Source of the DNA: JBGTNQ01 sp964646785 | GTDB taxonomy: Bacteria > Patescibacteriota > Minisyncoccia > Phycocordibacterales > Zambryskibacteraceae | NCBI GenBank assembly: GCA_964646785.1 | Contig: CAZYGU010000013.1 | Span: 1-22,654 of the forward strand | Reading direction: 5' to 3' | Length of the DNA: 22,654 bases | Part shown: piece by piece, positions 1 to 6,839 of the stretch | Layout: each line of letters opens with the position of its first letter | Numbering within the stretch: the first letter of the stretch is position 1 | Translations under genes and position numbers: made by a program | The notes under the pieces: generated by a model | The model's database searches: none | The model's input: the letters and a program-made list of their open reading frames with translations, nothing else | What the model was told of the DNA's origin: nothing

Positions 1-95
1 ACATCTGTCCAAGATGCCTTTTTATCCTTCTGAAAATCATCAATCGAGTAACAACTTTCCTCACTTTTTAATAGCCAGTACTGTTTAGTTTTCAT
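1..95 (-). CDS. EVE-domain protein, N-terminal fragment (cut by window edge)
   Basis: An ATG at 95-93 opens a frame that runs off the left edge, so only 31 codons are visible. The protein begins MKTKQYWLLKSEESCYSIDD and continues to about ASWTDV. The YWLLKSEP-like start followed by SIDDF and W-T is the typical beginning of EVE-domain proteins (thymocyte nuclear protein 1 type, about 150 residues), which belong to the PUA/EVE/YTH fold and bind modified bases. The gene lies 51 nt downstream of lexA on the same strand and could be read from the lexA promoter. No Shine-Dalgarno sequence is visible. The family call rests on the N-terminus only. Confidence 0.75.
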   Translation of the reverse strand, partial: MKTKQYWLLKSEESCYSIDDFQKDKKASWTD

Positions 96-146
96 ATAAT
101 TTTGACCACTTAAATCGTACACGTAACGAAACAAATAAACTAATCG

Positions 147-725
147 CTAATATTTCCTAATTACCGCCTTAACAATAGCAGCGACCCGGAAACTTTCTTC
201 AGGATAAATATTGTCATATTTTTTATTTGCGGGCTCAAGATATGGAGTACCTTTCTTGTCTTTTCTAAAATATTTCATTGTCCAACCACCGTCCACTTCT
301 GCAATGACAATATCTCCAATTCTCGGTTCGCCTTTTCGCTCAACAAGAACATAATCCCCCTCTTCGATATGAGCATCTATCATCGAGTCACCCTTCACTT
401 CAAGGAGATAGCTTTTTTCTTTATCATCAACAATAAACTCCTCAAGTCGAACAGTGTCTAGTTCTTCCTCTTCTGCCATCGTAGGAATACCTGCCTCAAC
501 AAGACCAAGTAGAGGTATTTCCCCGAACAGTTGATTTGGAGTAATACGACCTTGTGAATCCTTTGAGACAGTACCATCCTCAACAAGACGCGAGATTAGC
601 TTGTGAACGGAATTCTTTGATTTAAATCCAAGCATATCCATAATCTCCTTATAACCAGGCATGCGTCTATTCCTTTTATAGAATTGGATAACTTTCTTTT
701 TTTGATCCTCGTTTTTTATTGGCAT
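147..725 (-). CDS. lexA: LexA-type SOS repressor (S24 family, self-cleaving)
   Basis: A 192-residue protein starting MPIKNEDQKK at 725. The frame is open further upstream, but that extension overlaps the neighbouring gene and lacks LexA similarity, so the inner ATG is chosen. Residues 1-65 form a winged helix-turn-helix (MPGYKEIMDMLGF, NSVHKLISRL). Residues 70-192 form the S24 peptidase domain. The Ala-Gly self-cleavage site is A78-G79 (VEAGIP). The catalytic serine is S114 in GDSM and the lysine is K151 in WTMKYFRK, so all residues for RecA-stimulated autocleavage are present. Known role: repression of DNA-damage genes. It lies 5 nt after a small gene whose promoter carries an SOS box, so autoregulation is likely. 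It ends in TAG and has no Shine-Dalgarno sequence. Confidence 0.93.
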   Translation of the reverse strand: MPIKNEDQKKKVIQFYKRNRRMPGYKEIMDMLGFKSKNSVHKLISRLVEDGTVSKDSQGRITPNQLFGEIPLLGLVEAGIPTMAEEEELDTVRLEEFIVDDKEKSYLLEVKGDSMIDAHIEEGDYVLVERKGEPRIGDIVIAEVDGGWTMKYFRKDKKGTPYLEPANKKYDNIYPEESFRVAAIVKAVIRKY

Positions 726-730
726 GAGAT

Positions 731-922
731 TTAGTGTAAAAAGGAAAACATACTCGTCCTGTGTTCTGGAACATGTCGAACATCTTGCAACATTGTAAGA
801 AGAAGCTTGTGACGACGAGCGTCGCGCTTGTACGAAATACCTTTTATAATCTTCCAATCAATTTGCTCATTGATTGCCTGAAGTTCTCGTGAAATTGTTG
901 ATACTAATTTTTGTTTACTCAT
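731..922 (-). CDS. Small basic hypothetical protein, first gene of the lexA operon
   Basis: A 63-residue protein from the ATG at 922 (MSKQKLVSTISRELQAINEQ) to TAA at 731. It is rich in Lys and Arg (KIIKGISYKRDARRHKLLL) and probably helical, with no membrane segment. I do not recognise a named family. Its stop is 5 nt upstream of the lexA ATG, so the two are almost certainly cotranscribed. The promoter 38 nt upstream carries the SOS box, so the protein should be made with LexA when DNA is damaged. A start further upstream (988) would lie before the predicted transcription start and is rejected. Function unknown; a nucleic-acid-binding or SOS accessory role is only a guess. Confidence 0.72.
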   Translation of the reverse strand: MSKQKLVSTISRELQAINEQIDWKIIKGISYKRDARRHKLLLTMLQDVRHVPEHRTSMFSFLH

Positions 923-959
923 ATTGGTAATGTGTTTTGTATGAGTTGGTAGTGAATAT

Positions 960-988
960 AGTATAAGTGAACTATAGTTCACCTGCAA
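960..988 (-). promoter_or_regulatory. lexA operon promoter with SOS box in the spacer
   Basis: On the minus strand, -35 TTGCAG (983-988) and -10 TATACT (960-965) are separated by exactly 17 bp. Sixteen of those 17 positions (967-982) are the perfect palindrome GTGAACTATAGTTCAC. Its core GAAC-N4-GTTC matches the Gram-positive LexA (DinR/Cheo) box consensus. A repressor bound there would cover the space between the two promoter elements, so this is read as the LexA autoregulatory operator. Confidence 0.88.
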
Positions 989-1078
989 GAAAATCTGTGG
1001 AAAACTTTCTGTTAAATATCTGAAGGATGGAAAATACTCGTAAAATGAGTTAAAATGACCTTCTAATCATCAATATAT

Positions 1079-1768
1079 ATGTCATTCATTAAACAAAACG
1101 CGTGGGCAATCGGATTTGTCACCATTCTTGTGTTAGCTTTCGCCGCAATGGCATTCACTTCAAAAAACACGAAGCTCCCTTCTGCGACAGCAACCGCAAA
1201 GGACTCAGTGGATTTTGTTATTACCCCCGAAGATCATGTTCTTGGGCCAGAGAACGCAAAGGTCACGATTGTTGAATTTGCTGATTTTCAATGTCCTGCT
1301 TGTGCAGCGTACTTCCCGATTATTGAAAAACTTCATCAGGAATTTCCAAACGATTTGCGTATTGTATACAGATATTTCCCACTCACCACAATTCATCTAC
1401 AAGCACTAAATTCTGCATATGCAGCAGAAGCAGCAGGTATGCAAGGAAAGTTTTGGGAAATGCATTCATCTCTTTTCAGTTCACAAACCGCATGGGAGAA
1501 GACAGTCGGCAAATCGCCATTTGAAAAATATGCGACTGAGCTCGGTCTTGATGTCAATAAATTTAAAGAAGATATCGGATCAAGTGTAGTTAAAAATCGT
1601 GTGAAAAAGGACCTCGACTATGCAATCGAACTTGGACTAAGTGGAACACCCTCATTTTATCTAAACGGTAAAAAAATCATGAATCCTGGAGCATATGAGT
1701 CTTTCAAAGCTCAAGTTCAAGCTGCTATTTCTGGTAAAGTTCCTACTCAAGCGACCACGACTCCGTAA
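1079..1768 (+). CDS. Membrane-anchored DsbA-family thiol oxidoreductase
   Basis: A 229-residue protein. Residues 9-27 form an N-terminal membrane anchor or uncleaved signal, followed by a Ser/Thr/Ala linker and a DsbA/thioredoxin-fold domain. The active site is C72-P-A-C75 in FADFQCPACAAYF. The cis-proline loop is GTPSFYLNG with P191. The domain faces outside the cytoplasm and by family would introduce or shuffle disulfides. The partner VKOR gene starts 12 nt after its stop, the classic pairing in which VKOR reoxidises the DsbA-like protein. No Shine-Dalgarno sequence precedes the ATG at 1079. The protein ends in a Thr-rich tail (PTQATTTP). Confident on family; the substrates are unknown. Confidence 0.92.
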   Translation: MSFIKQNAWAIGFVTILVLAFAAMAFTSKNTKLPSATATAKDSVDFVITPEDHVLGPENAKVTIVEFADFQCPACAAYFPIIEKLHQEFPNDLRIVYRYFPLTTIHLQALNSAYAAEAAGMQGKFWEMHSSLFSSQTAWEKTVGKSPFEKYATELGLDVNKFKEDIGSSVVKNRVKKDLDYAIELGLSGTPSFYLNGKKIMNPGAYESFKAQVQAAISGKVPTQATTTP

Positions 1769-1780
1769 TTTACCTTATTT

Positions 1781-2233
1781 ATGAATATCATTCCTCGCTG
1801 GTTAGTTATATCAATTTTCCTTGTTGGATTTATCGGGTTTCTTGATGCAAGCTATCTTAGCTCGAATGCATACTTTCACACAGTCCCACCATGTATTATT
1901 ACAAGTGGCTGTGAAGTTGTAACCACTAGTACATATTCAAAAATTTTTGGACTTCCTGTTGCATATATGGGAACTCTGTATTACCTCACATGCCTCACTC
2001 TTTGGTTTGTATTTATTAACAAGAAAAAAATTTGGGCAGCTCGGTTACTCCCAATTGTAGTGACAACTGGATTTCTTTTTTCTCTTTGGTTTGTATCAGT
2101 CCAAGCATTTATCCTTAAAGCTTTTTGCACATATTGTATGCTATCAGCCGGAACATCGACTATACTATTCGCGCTTTCACTCATTGTATGGAGAAAGCTT
2201 AAAACTCACGAGCAAACTGAATTAAGTGCATAA
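1781..2233 (+). CDS. Vitamin K epoxide reductase (VKOR) family membrane protein
   Basis: A 150-residue protein with four or five hydrophobic helices (about residues 8-26, 60-79, 88-108, 108-120 and 122-137). The redox motif is C116-T-Y-C119. The loop cysteines are C38 and C44, with the six-residue spacing known for bacterial VKOR (loop pair plus CxxC). Known role: oxidation of a periplasmic thiol partner, with electrons passed to quinone. The partner here is surely the DsbA-like protein encoded just upstream, since the two form an operon closed by a strong terminator. The protein has no fused thioredoxin domain. Confidence 0.93.
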   Translation: MNIIPRWLVISIFLVGFIGFLDASYLSSNAYFHTVPPCIITSGCEVVTTSTYSKIFGLPVAYMGTLYYLTCLTLWFVFINKKKIWAARLLPIVVTTGFLFSLWFVSVQAFILKAFCTYCMLSAGTSTILFALSLIVWRKLKTHEQTELSA

Positions 2234-2235
2234 AA

Positions 2236-2271
2236 ACAAAAACAGCATCCAAGAGGATGCTGTTTTTGTTT
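2236..2271. terminator. Bidirectional hairpin terminator after VKOR
   Basis: GCATCC (2245-2250) and GGATGC (2255-2260) pair around an AAGA loop. The stem extends outward through ACAAAAACA and TGTTTTTGT, giving a T-tract in either direction. It separates the VKOR operon from the convergent transglycosylase gene and can serve both. Confidence 0.9.
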
Positions 2272-2285
2272 GGCTTGAAGTTATA

Positions 2286-2705
2286 TTACTTCATAGCGAT
2301 ACTTTCTGTATGTGCCCAACAAGGAGATGAAGAGATCCATGGACGAGCCCCTTCTTTCTCATAAAGATATCGAGCATACGCCATGTTTCCATCAATCGTA
2401 TAAATGTTGTAACCAAGTTTCTTTGAATCTTCAAGGTGATACTTCTCATTGATCTGCATCACTCCAACATCAAGACTGTTTACTTCACCACGAATGACAT
2501 TTCCATTCTTGTCAGTTTGTCGAAAACGAGATTCGCATCGTGCGATATCAATCATAATCGGTAGGTCGGAAAAGTAGCTTGTAACAGCTTCCTTTACGGT
2601 AAGCGGCTTTTGCGCTTCTACATCAACCTTAACTGGTTCGTTCACAGTTGCTACAGAAGTAGCAGGAACGGTACCACCAGTATTAAATCCAGAAATAACC
2701 GCCAA
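2286..2705 (-). CDS. Secreted lytic transglycosylase (SLT)-like protein, start uncertain
   Basis: The lysozyme/transglycosylase core is clear: catalytic Glu in IARCESRF, then GVMQIN, then NMAYARYLYEKEG and a C-terminal PWISSSPCW. The two Cys could form a disulfide, consistent with the DsbA/VKOR pair nearby. Known role: cleavage of peptidoglycan. The listed start is a TTG at 2705 with no ribosome-binding site, giving 139 residues. Codons just upstream encode a hydrophobic stretch (ILNLTTLGLLAVISGF) that looks like a signal segment cut by this start. The same frame continues upstream to an ATG at 2792 (MPQHFLSAKGPTELPIT), interrupted only by a TGA at 2741-2739. A recoded or erroneous TGA, or a non-standard start such as ATT at 2738, would restore the signal peptide. 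Confidence 0.8.
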   Translation of the reverse strand: MAVISGFNTGGTVPATSVATVNEPVKVDVEAQKPLTVKEAVTSYFSDLPIMIDIARCESRFRQTDKNGNVIRGEVNSLDVGVMQINEKYHLEDSKKLGYNIYTIDGNMAYARYLYEKEGARPWISSSPCWAHTESIAMK

Positions 2706-2862
2706 TAAACCAAGAGTCGTTAAGTTAAGAATACAAATTCAGGTTATTGGTAATTCTGTCGGACCCTTTGCACTCAAAAAGTGCTGGGGCATCTGTAAAA
2801 GATCGGCGCCTTTTCAACATACATGATGTTAAGAAAGGAAAAGCCCAGTACTTACTGGGTTG
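2706..2862 (-). promoter_or_regulatory. Structured 5' leader of the transglycosylase gene
   Basis: The predicted transcript starts near 2861. It begins with a hairpin on CCCAGTA/TACTGGG (about 2843-2858), followed by a short T-run. Further down, GCACT-TTTTG-AGTGC (about 2769-2783) forms a hairpin flanked by CCCC and GGGT. Part of this region is also the 17-codon in-frame extension beginning at 2792. I do not match it to a known riboswitch class. It may be a regulatory leader, or simply coding sequence interrupted by a TGA. Confidence 0.45.
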
Positions 2863-2867
2863 TATAC

Positions 2868-2896
2868 ATGATAGCAGGTTTAGAAGCCATTGTCAA
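2868..2896 (-). promoter_or_regulatory. Sigma-70-like promoter of the transglycosylase gene
   Basis: -35 TTGACA (2891-2896, perfect) and -10 TATCAT (2868-2873) are separated by 17 bp on the minus strand. Transcription would start near 2861, about 155 nt before the TTG start or 68 nt before the ATG at 2792. Confidence 0.8.
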
Positions 2897-3098
2897 TGAT
2901 TTTAGAGCGAAAAAGACTGATAATATGGCTAAATATAAGGCTATAATAAGATAATGCAATAAGCCACTTTTTGAGCTTTTTGTCCATCTTTACCATTTTT
3001 TAATTAAAAATGTCAGCTCTGATCATTTTCATCAGAACTATGCGCCATATATATTAAAAGAACCTTGATTCATATGTATTTTTACTACCGCAAACATT
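2897..3098. other. AT-rich intergenic stretch, no gene seen
   Basis: About 200 bases between the transglycosylase promoter and the next terminator. I see no plausible reading frame, tRNA or repeat. There is a weak dyad TCTGAT/ATCAGA around 3017-3035. Together with the transglycosylase leader this makes nearly 400 bases without a clear gene. Confidence 0.5.
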
Positions 3099-3135
3099 AA
3101 AAAACCACCCAAAGCCGAAGCAATGAGTGGTTTTA
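3099..3135 (-). terminator. Hairpin terminator of the small membrane protein gene
   Basis: On the minus strand AACCACTCATTGC and GCTTTGGGTGGTT pair around a TTCG tetraloop, with one or two mismatches, followed by a T-tract. It starts 8 nt after the TAG of the gene at 3143. Confidence 0.85.
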
Positions 3136-3142
3136 TACACTT

Positions 3143-3361
3143 CTACCGAATTAACGGGAAAAGGGTACCGGCTTGCCCTGACAAATTCTCAACAGGAGAA
3201 CTTGAAAGTGCTTGCATACCTCGCTGTGCCATCCCTAAGGAAGCTTGCAAGGTACTAAAGAACGCGAGAAGGGTGTTCTCAAAGCCGGAAAAAATTCTCG
3301 GCACAAGGAACTGAAGCATGATAATAGTGATGCCCAGCCCCACAGCTCGTAGTATTTTCAT
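3143..3361 (-). CDS. Small single-helix membrane protein, hypothetical
   Basis: A 72-residue protein starting MKILRAVGLGITIIMLQFLV. One hydrophobic segment (about residues 6-22) is followed by an amphipathic stretch (ENTLLAFFSTLQASLGMAQRGM) and a polar tail. It has its own promoter (near 3516-3546), a long leader and a terminator directly after the stop, which support it as a real gene. No Shine-Dalgarno sequence precedes the ATG. The frame is open upstream to a TAG near 3443 without another good start. I do not recognise the family. It could be a membrane-anchored peptide of the envelope. Confidence 0.62.
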   Translation of the reverse strand: MKILRAVGLGITIIMLQFLVPRIFSGFENTLLAFFSTLQASLGMAQRGMQALSSSPVENLSGQAGTLFPLIR

Positions 3362-3546
3362 ACTGGTACGGGTTGAGAGAAGCTGGTGAAAGGTCAGACA
3401 AGACCTAACATGCCTATAATCAGGCGCCCCCCTCTTGTATAGCTACTAGTCTTTACGTACTAGCTTCAATACAAGAATGGAGGTTCCGTGAATATCATTT
3501 CAAAAAACTATGCTTATTATATAGCACAGAAAAAGAGAAAAATCAA
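3362..3546 (-). promoter_or_regulatory. Promoter and structured leader of the small membrane protein gene
   Basis: On the minus strand -35 TTGATT (3541-3546) is followed by the -10-like TATAAT (3516-3521, 19-bp spacer), with an overlapping TATATA at 3518-3523 giving 17 bp. The leader of about 145 nt holds a long hairpin (CTTGTAT 3434-3440 with ATACAAG 3469-3475, plus an inner 5-bp stem), a G-rich run, GCCT/AGGC and GGTC/GACC. No known riboswitch was recognised. Confidence 0.55.
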
Positions 3547-3552
3547 GCACTA

Positions 3553-4434
3553 CTACGCATTTACCTGAAGCACTTTGTCTCTACATGTTTCGCTACAAAA
3601 TCCATCCTTCTCAGTCCTACAATCTTCACACATGAGAAAATGCTTGTTACAAAAACGATTTTTACAGTTTACAAACTGCTCTGTTGGAGATTCACACATA
3701 TCACACTTCCCTACAACGGTATGATTGTCAGGTGTATCAAAATCCATTGCAATACGATCATCGAACACATAAAGCTTTCCTTTAAACGCTTTGTTCGGAT
3801 ACTTTTCCATGTATGTCACGATACCGTTCTCAAGTTGATATACATCTTTAAAACCTTGTTTCAATAAGTATCCTGATGCTTTTTCACATCGTACTCCCCC
3901 AGTACATACAGCAAGTACAGGTTTATCCTTCAAGTGAGCAATCTTAGGAATAACTTTCGGTAAATCTCGAAAATTTTCCATCCCAGGATCAATGGACCCT
4001 TCAAATCTCCCTATTTTATATTCATAGTCGTTTCTCAAATCAACAATCGTAAAATCTTTTTTCTCTTCGAACCAACGATTGAGTTCTTCAGCTGACAAAT
4101 GAGTTGCGGTAGTTTCCCACGGCTTCACATCATCAGGACCAAGGTTTGCAGAAACAATTTCATTGCGCAATTTTACCTTTAATTTAGGAAATGCATTTCC
4201 TGTACCAAGACTTCGCTTAATGTTTGTATCGACGAATCGTGGATCACTCAAAAGATTTTCACAGTACTCTGCAATTGCCTCCTTTGTTCCTTCTACAGTT
4301 CCATTAATACCTTCTGAAGCAATAAGAATACGCCCTTTGAGACCTAAACGCTCACACAGTGCACGTTGTGAATCAACTAAGGATTTTGGATCTTGAATGG
4401 GGGTATATTTATAGTAAAGAATTATTTCGTACAT
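3553..4434 (-). CDS. trhO: tRNA uridine(34) hydroxylase, rhodanese-family (TrhO/UPF0176)
   Basis: A 293-residue protein with the full family layout. An N-terminal acylphosphatase-like domain (residues 1-95; ASEGINGTVEGT) is followed by a rhodanese domain (about 115-215) with catalytic C177 in AVCTGGVRCEKA. The C-terminal region has many Cys (C244, C247, C257, C262, C269, C272, C280, C284), probably binding metal. Known role: oxygen-dependent formation of 5-hydroxyuridine at the tRNA wobble position. It is the last gene of the exporter operon. Its ATG lies next to the MarR gene stop, so translation is probably coupled. Whether it belongs functionally with the exporter is unclear. Confidence 0.92.
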   Translation of the reverse strand: MYEIILYYKYTPIQDPKSLVDSQRALCERLGLKGRILIASEGINGTVEGTKEAIAEYCENLLSDPRFVDTNIKRSLGTGNAFPKLKVKLRNEIVSANLGPDDVKPWETTATHLSAEELNRWFEEKKDFTIVDLRNDYEYKIGRFEGSIDPGMENFRDLPKVIPKIAHLKDKPVLAVCTGGVRCEKASGYLLKQGFKDVYQLENGIVTYMEKYPNKAFKGKLYVFDDRIAMDFDTPDNHTVVGKCDMCESPTEQFVNCKNRFCNKHFLMCEDCRTEKDGFCSETCRDKVLQVNA

Positions 4435-4435
4435 A

Positions 4436-4885
4436 TTATTGGCAAGATAAATCTGGAAATTCGACTTGGAGAGTGGTAAGCATTATATCAAAACTTTTAA
4501 CTAGATCATCAATATTCTGTTTTGGAAGCTGATTAAATACATGATTCATTGTTTTCTCAACAACCTGTGACCCTTGAGAAAACAACTTTTTTCCTTTTGG
4601 AGACAGTTTTAATACATGAACTTTTCGATCCTTGCTATTCACCGAAGTTGTAAGAAACCCCTTCTTCACAAGGCTCACTACATGGCGACTAACTGCCGCT
4701 TCTGTTGTTTGCCTAGCATTTGCAATCATTTTTTGCGAAAGACCAGGATGGAAATTCACTGCAGCAAGAATCATAAATTGAGAAAACGAAATCATATTTG
4801 TTTTCTTTAATTCACGATCAAGAAGCTTATCCAGAAGAATAACAAACTGATGAACTTTGATTGCCGGATGATTTCCTACATGCAT
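4436..4885 (-). CDS. MarR-family transcriptional regulator
   Basis: A 149-residue protein with the MarR winged helix-turn-helix. ISFSQFMILAAVNFHPGLSQ leads into the recognition part (IANARQTTEAAVSRHVVSLV) and a wing with KDRKVHVLKLSPKGKKL. Helices at both ends form the dimer interface. It lies 13 nt after the adaptor stop and directly before trhO, inside the MacAB-like operon. MarR proteins usually repress their own operon by binding a short dyad and are released by small molecules. A TTGA/TCAA-type dyad in the operon promoter at 8150-8171 is the probable operator. The ligand cannot be told from sequence. Confidence 0.9.
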   Translation of the reverse strand: MHVGNHPAIKVHQFVILLDKLLDRELKKTNMISFSQFMILAAVNFHPGLSQKMIANARQTTEAAVSRHVVSLVKKGFLTTSVNSKDRKVHVLKLSPKGKKLFSQGSQVVEKTMNHVFNQLPKQNIDDLVKSFDIMLTTLQVEFPDLSCQ

Positions 4886-4898
4886 ACAAACGTTATTA

Positions 4899-6122
4899 CT
4901 ACTGCACAGGAACTTGAATTACATCTCCAACATTAATCCCACTCAATACCTCAACTGACCCATCATTTCCATTAAAGCCTATTGTGACTGGAACTTGAGT
5001 AATAATCTTTCCTTCAACTTTGTCTACGAATAACTGATTATCTTTTTTAATGATTGCGTACTGAGGAACCTTAATAACATCGTCCTTTTTCGCAGTCTGA
5101 ACAATAAGATTTGCAGTCAAACCACTTTTTACTTGCTGATCTGCCTGATCAAAGGTAATAGTCACTTTGTAATTCACCACGCCATCAACAATGGTTTCAC
5201 CTGGATCAATGTATATAACTGAGCCAGTGAATGTTTTTCCAGGAAAAGCATCAAAAGTAATAGCGACCTGATTACCAATTGCTAATTTACCAATGTTTAC
5301 TTCTGAGACATTCGCATCAATCTGAAGATCATTATCTGAAATTACAGAAATAAGAGGTGTACCAGTTGTTACAATTTCTCCCGCTTTTGTATCATATTTT
5401 GTAATAACGCCTGTAATCGGAGATACGAGTGTTGCTTTTGCAAGTAGTGCAGAGCTACTTTGTACCTGTGCCTCAAACTGTGCTACTCGCGCCTGTTGAG
5501 AAAGTACATCATCAAAAGCCGTTACTCCTGTTCCGTTCTGTGCTTCACGAGGTGCATTGTTTAATTTATCTTTTGCAGTAACCAAATTAGAAAGTGCAGT
5601 ACTGATATTTGTTCGTGCCTCAGATACAGTACTTCGATATCCAGCAATAGTNNNNNNNNNNNNNNNNNNNNNNNNNNNNNNNNNNNNNNNNNNNNNNNNN
5701 NNNNNNNNNNNNNNNNNNNNNNNNNNNNNNNNNNNNNNNNNNNNNNNNNNNCTAATCTGATCAAGTTTGATTTGTTCTTGATGTAAATCTGCTTTCGCTT
5801 TTGCAAGATTCGCTGAAAGTTCTGACTGATCAAGCACCGCGAGCACTTGCCCAGCTGTAACTCTGTTTCCAATCGCAAGTGGCGCAGAAGAAACCTTACC
5901 ACTTGTTTCAAAAGCTAGATCTACACTTTTATTGGGCTTTGTTTTACCCGTTACAGAAACCTCCTGCACAACAGTTCCCTTCACTGCCGTAATTGTTGTC
6001 ACTCCTTTGTTTGATCCCCCACGAAGTGCGAATCCAATTCCAATTACAACAAGAAGTACAAACACTGAAGTTTTCTTGTGTGTTTTGATAAAATTCCAAA
6101 TTTTTTGAATAAATGTGTTCAT
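4899..6122 (-). CDS. Periplasmic adaptor (HlyD/MacA-like membrane-fusion protein), gapped
   Basis: Residues 17-33 are a membrane anchor. A biotinyl-lipoyl-like half follows (VTAGQVLAVLDQSELSANL), then a helical hairpin interrupted by the N gap, the second lipoyl half (ATLVSPITGVITKYD, GEIVTTGTPLISVIS), a beta-barrel and a C-terminal membrane-proximal domain ending VIQVPVQ. Both sides are in the same frame across the placeholder. The true missing length is unknown; part of the coiled coil is lost. Known role: linking an ABC transporter to the outer surface. The ATPase and permease genes upstream make a MacAB-like set. With no outer-membrane partner in view, it may act at a single membrane, as in Gram-positive MacAB-like systems. 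Confidence 0.88.
   Translation of the reverse strand: MNTFIQKIWNFIKTHKKTSVFVLLVVIGIGFALRGGSNKGVTTITAVKGTVVQEVSVTGKTKPNKSVDLAFETSGKVSSAPLAIGNRVTAGQVLAVLDQSELSANLAKAKADLHQEQIKLDQIXXXXXXXXXXXXXXXXXXXXXXXXXXXXXXXXXXTIAGYRSTVSEARTNISTALSNLVTAKDKLNNAPREAQNGTGVTAFDDVLSQQARVAQFEAQVQSSSALLAKATLVSPITGVITKYDTKAGEIVTTGTPLISVISDNDLQIDANVSEVNIGKLAIGNQVAITFDAFPGKTFTGSVIYIDPGETIVDGVVNYKVTITFDQADQQVKSGLTANLIVQTAKKDDVIKVPQYAIIKKDNQLFVDKVEGKIITQVPVTIGFNGNDGSVEVLSGINVGDVIQVPVQ
5652..5751. other. Assembly gap (100 N) inside the adaptor gene
   Basis: Exactly 100 undetermined bases, the usual scaffold placeholder length. It falls in the helical-hairpin part of the adaptor, where coiled-coil coding repeats can break assemblies. 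The true gap length is not known. Confidence 0.98.
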
Positions 6123-6141
6123 AATATGTAATACTAATTTA

Positions 6142-6825
6142 CTATTTTTTATTGGTTAATACATCTCCAACAATCAACCCGTCCGACATCGTAATAATTC
6201 TATCTGTCATAAGTGCGTACTCAGGTTCATGGGTTACCATAACGATCGTCTGACCCTCACGATTCAGTTCCAAAAAGTTATCGAGCACAACACGTGAAGT
6301 TTCAGTATCGAGGTTTGCAGTTGGTTCATCAGCAAAGATAATTTTTGGTGCATGCGAAACTGCTCGTGCAATAGAAACTCTTTGTTGTTCACCACCAGAA
6401 AGCTGACTTGGAAGATTATCCATTCTCTTTGCAAGACCAATGCGCTCAAGAGACTTCTTTGCCATATTTATCGCTTCATCTTGCTCATATCCCTGCATTA
6501 AGAGGGGTACAAGTACATTTTCAAGTGCTGTAAGTTCAGGAATAAGTGCATAGTCTTGAAACACATATCCAAGATCCTCAAGTCGGATACGAGTTCTCTC
6601 ATCATGAGGTAGATCAGTTACATCAACACCATCAACAAGCACTCTTCCGCTTGTTGGGTGATCAAGAAGTCCCATTTGATACATAAGAGTACTTTTTCCA
6701 GAACCTGAGCGTCCAGTAATAGAAATAAATTGGCCACTTGGAACTTCAAATGAAATACCCTTTAGGACTGTAATTTCCTTATCACCACTTGGAAACGATT
6801 TAATAATGTTTTGTGCTTTAATCAT
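6142..6825 (-). CDS. ABC transporter ATPase, MacB/LolD-like
   Basis: A 227-residue ATP-binding subunit with all motifs: Walker A GRSGSGKST (38-46), Q-loop FQD (89-91), signature LSGGEQQRVSIARA (142-155), Walker B IIFADEP (162-168) and switch His H199. The overall type (IIKSFPSGDKEITVLKGISF) is that of the MacB/LolD/FtsE group, which drives mechanotransmission rather than simple import. It lies 14 nt after the permease and 19 nt before the adaptor, so the three are one exporter. The substrate may be a peptide, drug or lipoprotein. Confidence 0.94.
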   Translation of the reverse strand: MIKAQNIIKSFPSGDKEITVLKGISFEVPSGQFISITGRSGSGKSTLMYQMGLLDHPTSGRVLVDGVDVTDLPHDERTRIRLEDLGYVFQDYALIPELTALENVLVPLLMQGYEQDEAINMAKKSLERIGLAKRMDNLPSQLSGGEQQRVSIARAVSHAPKIIFADEPTANLDTETSRVVLDNFLELNREGQTIVMVTHEPEYALMTDRIITMSDGLIVGDVLTNKK

Positions 6826-6839
6826 AACTATTGAAGAAA

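Noticed and set aside
2790..2862. A ydaO-type, c-di-GMP or tetrahydrofolate riboswitch before the transglycosylase
   Set aside because: I compared remembered conserved segments of these classes with the leader and found only short chance matches.
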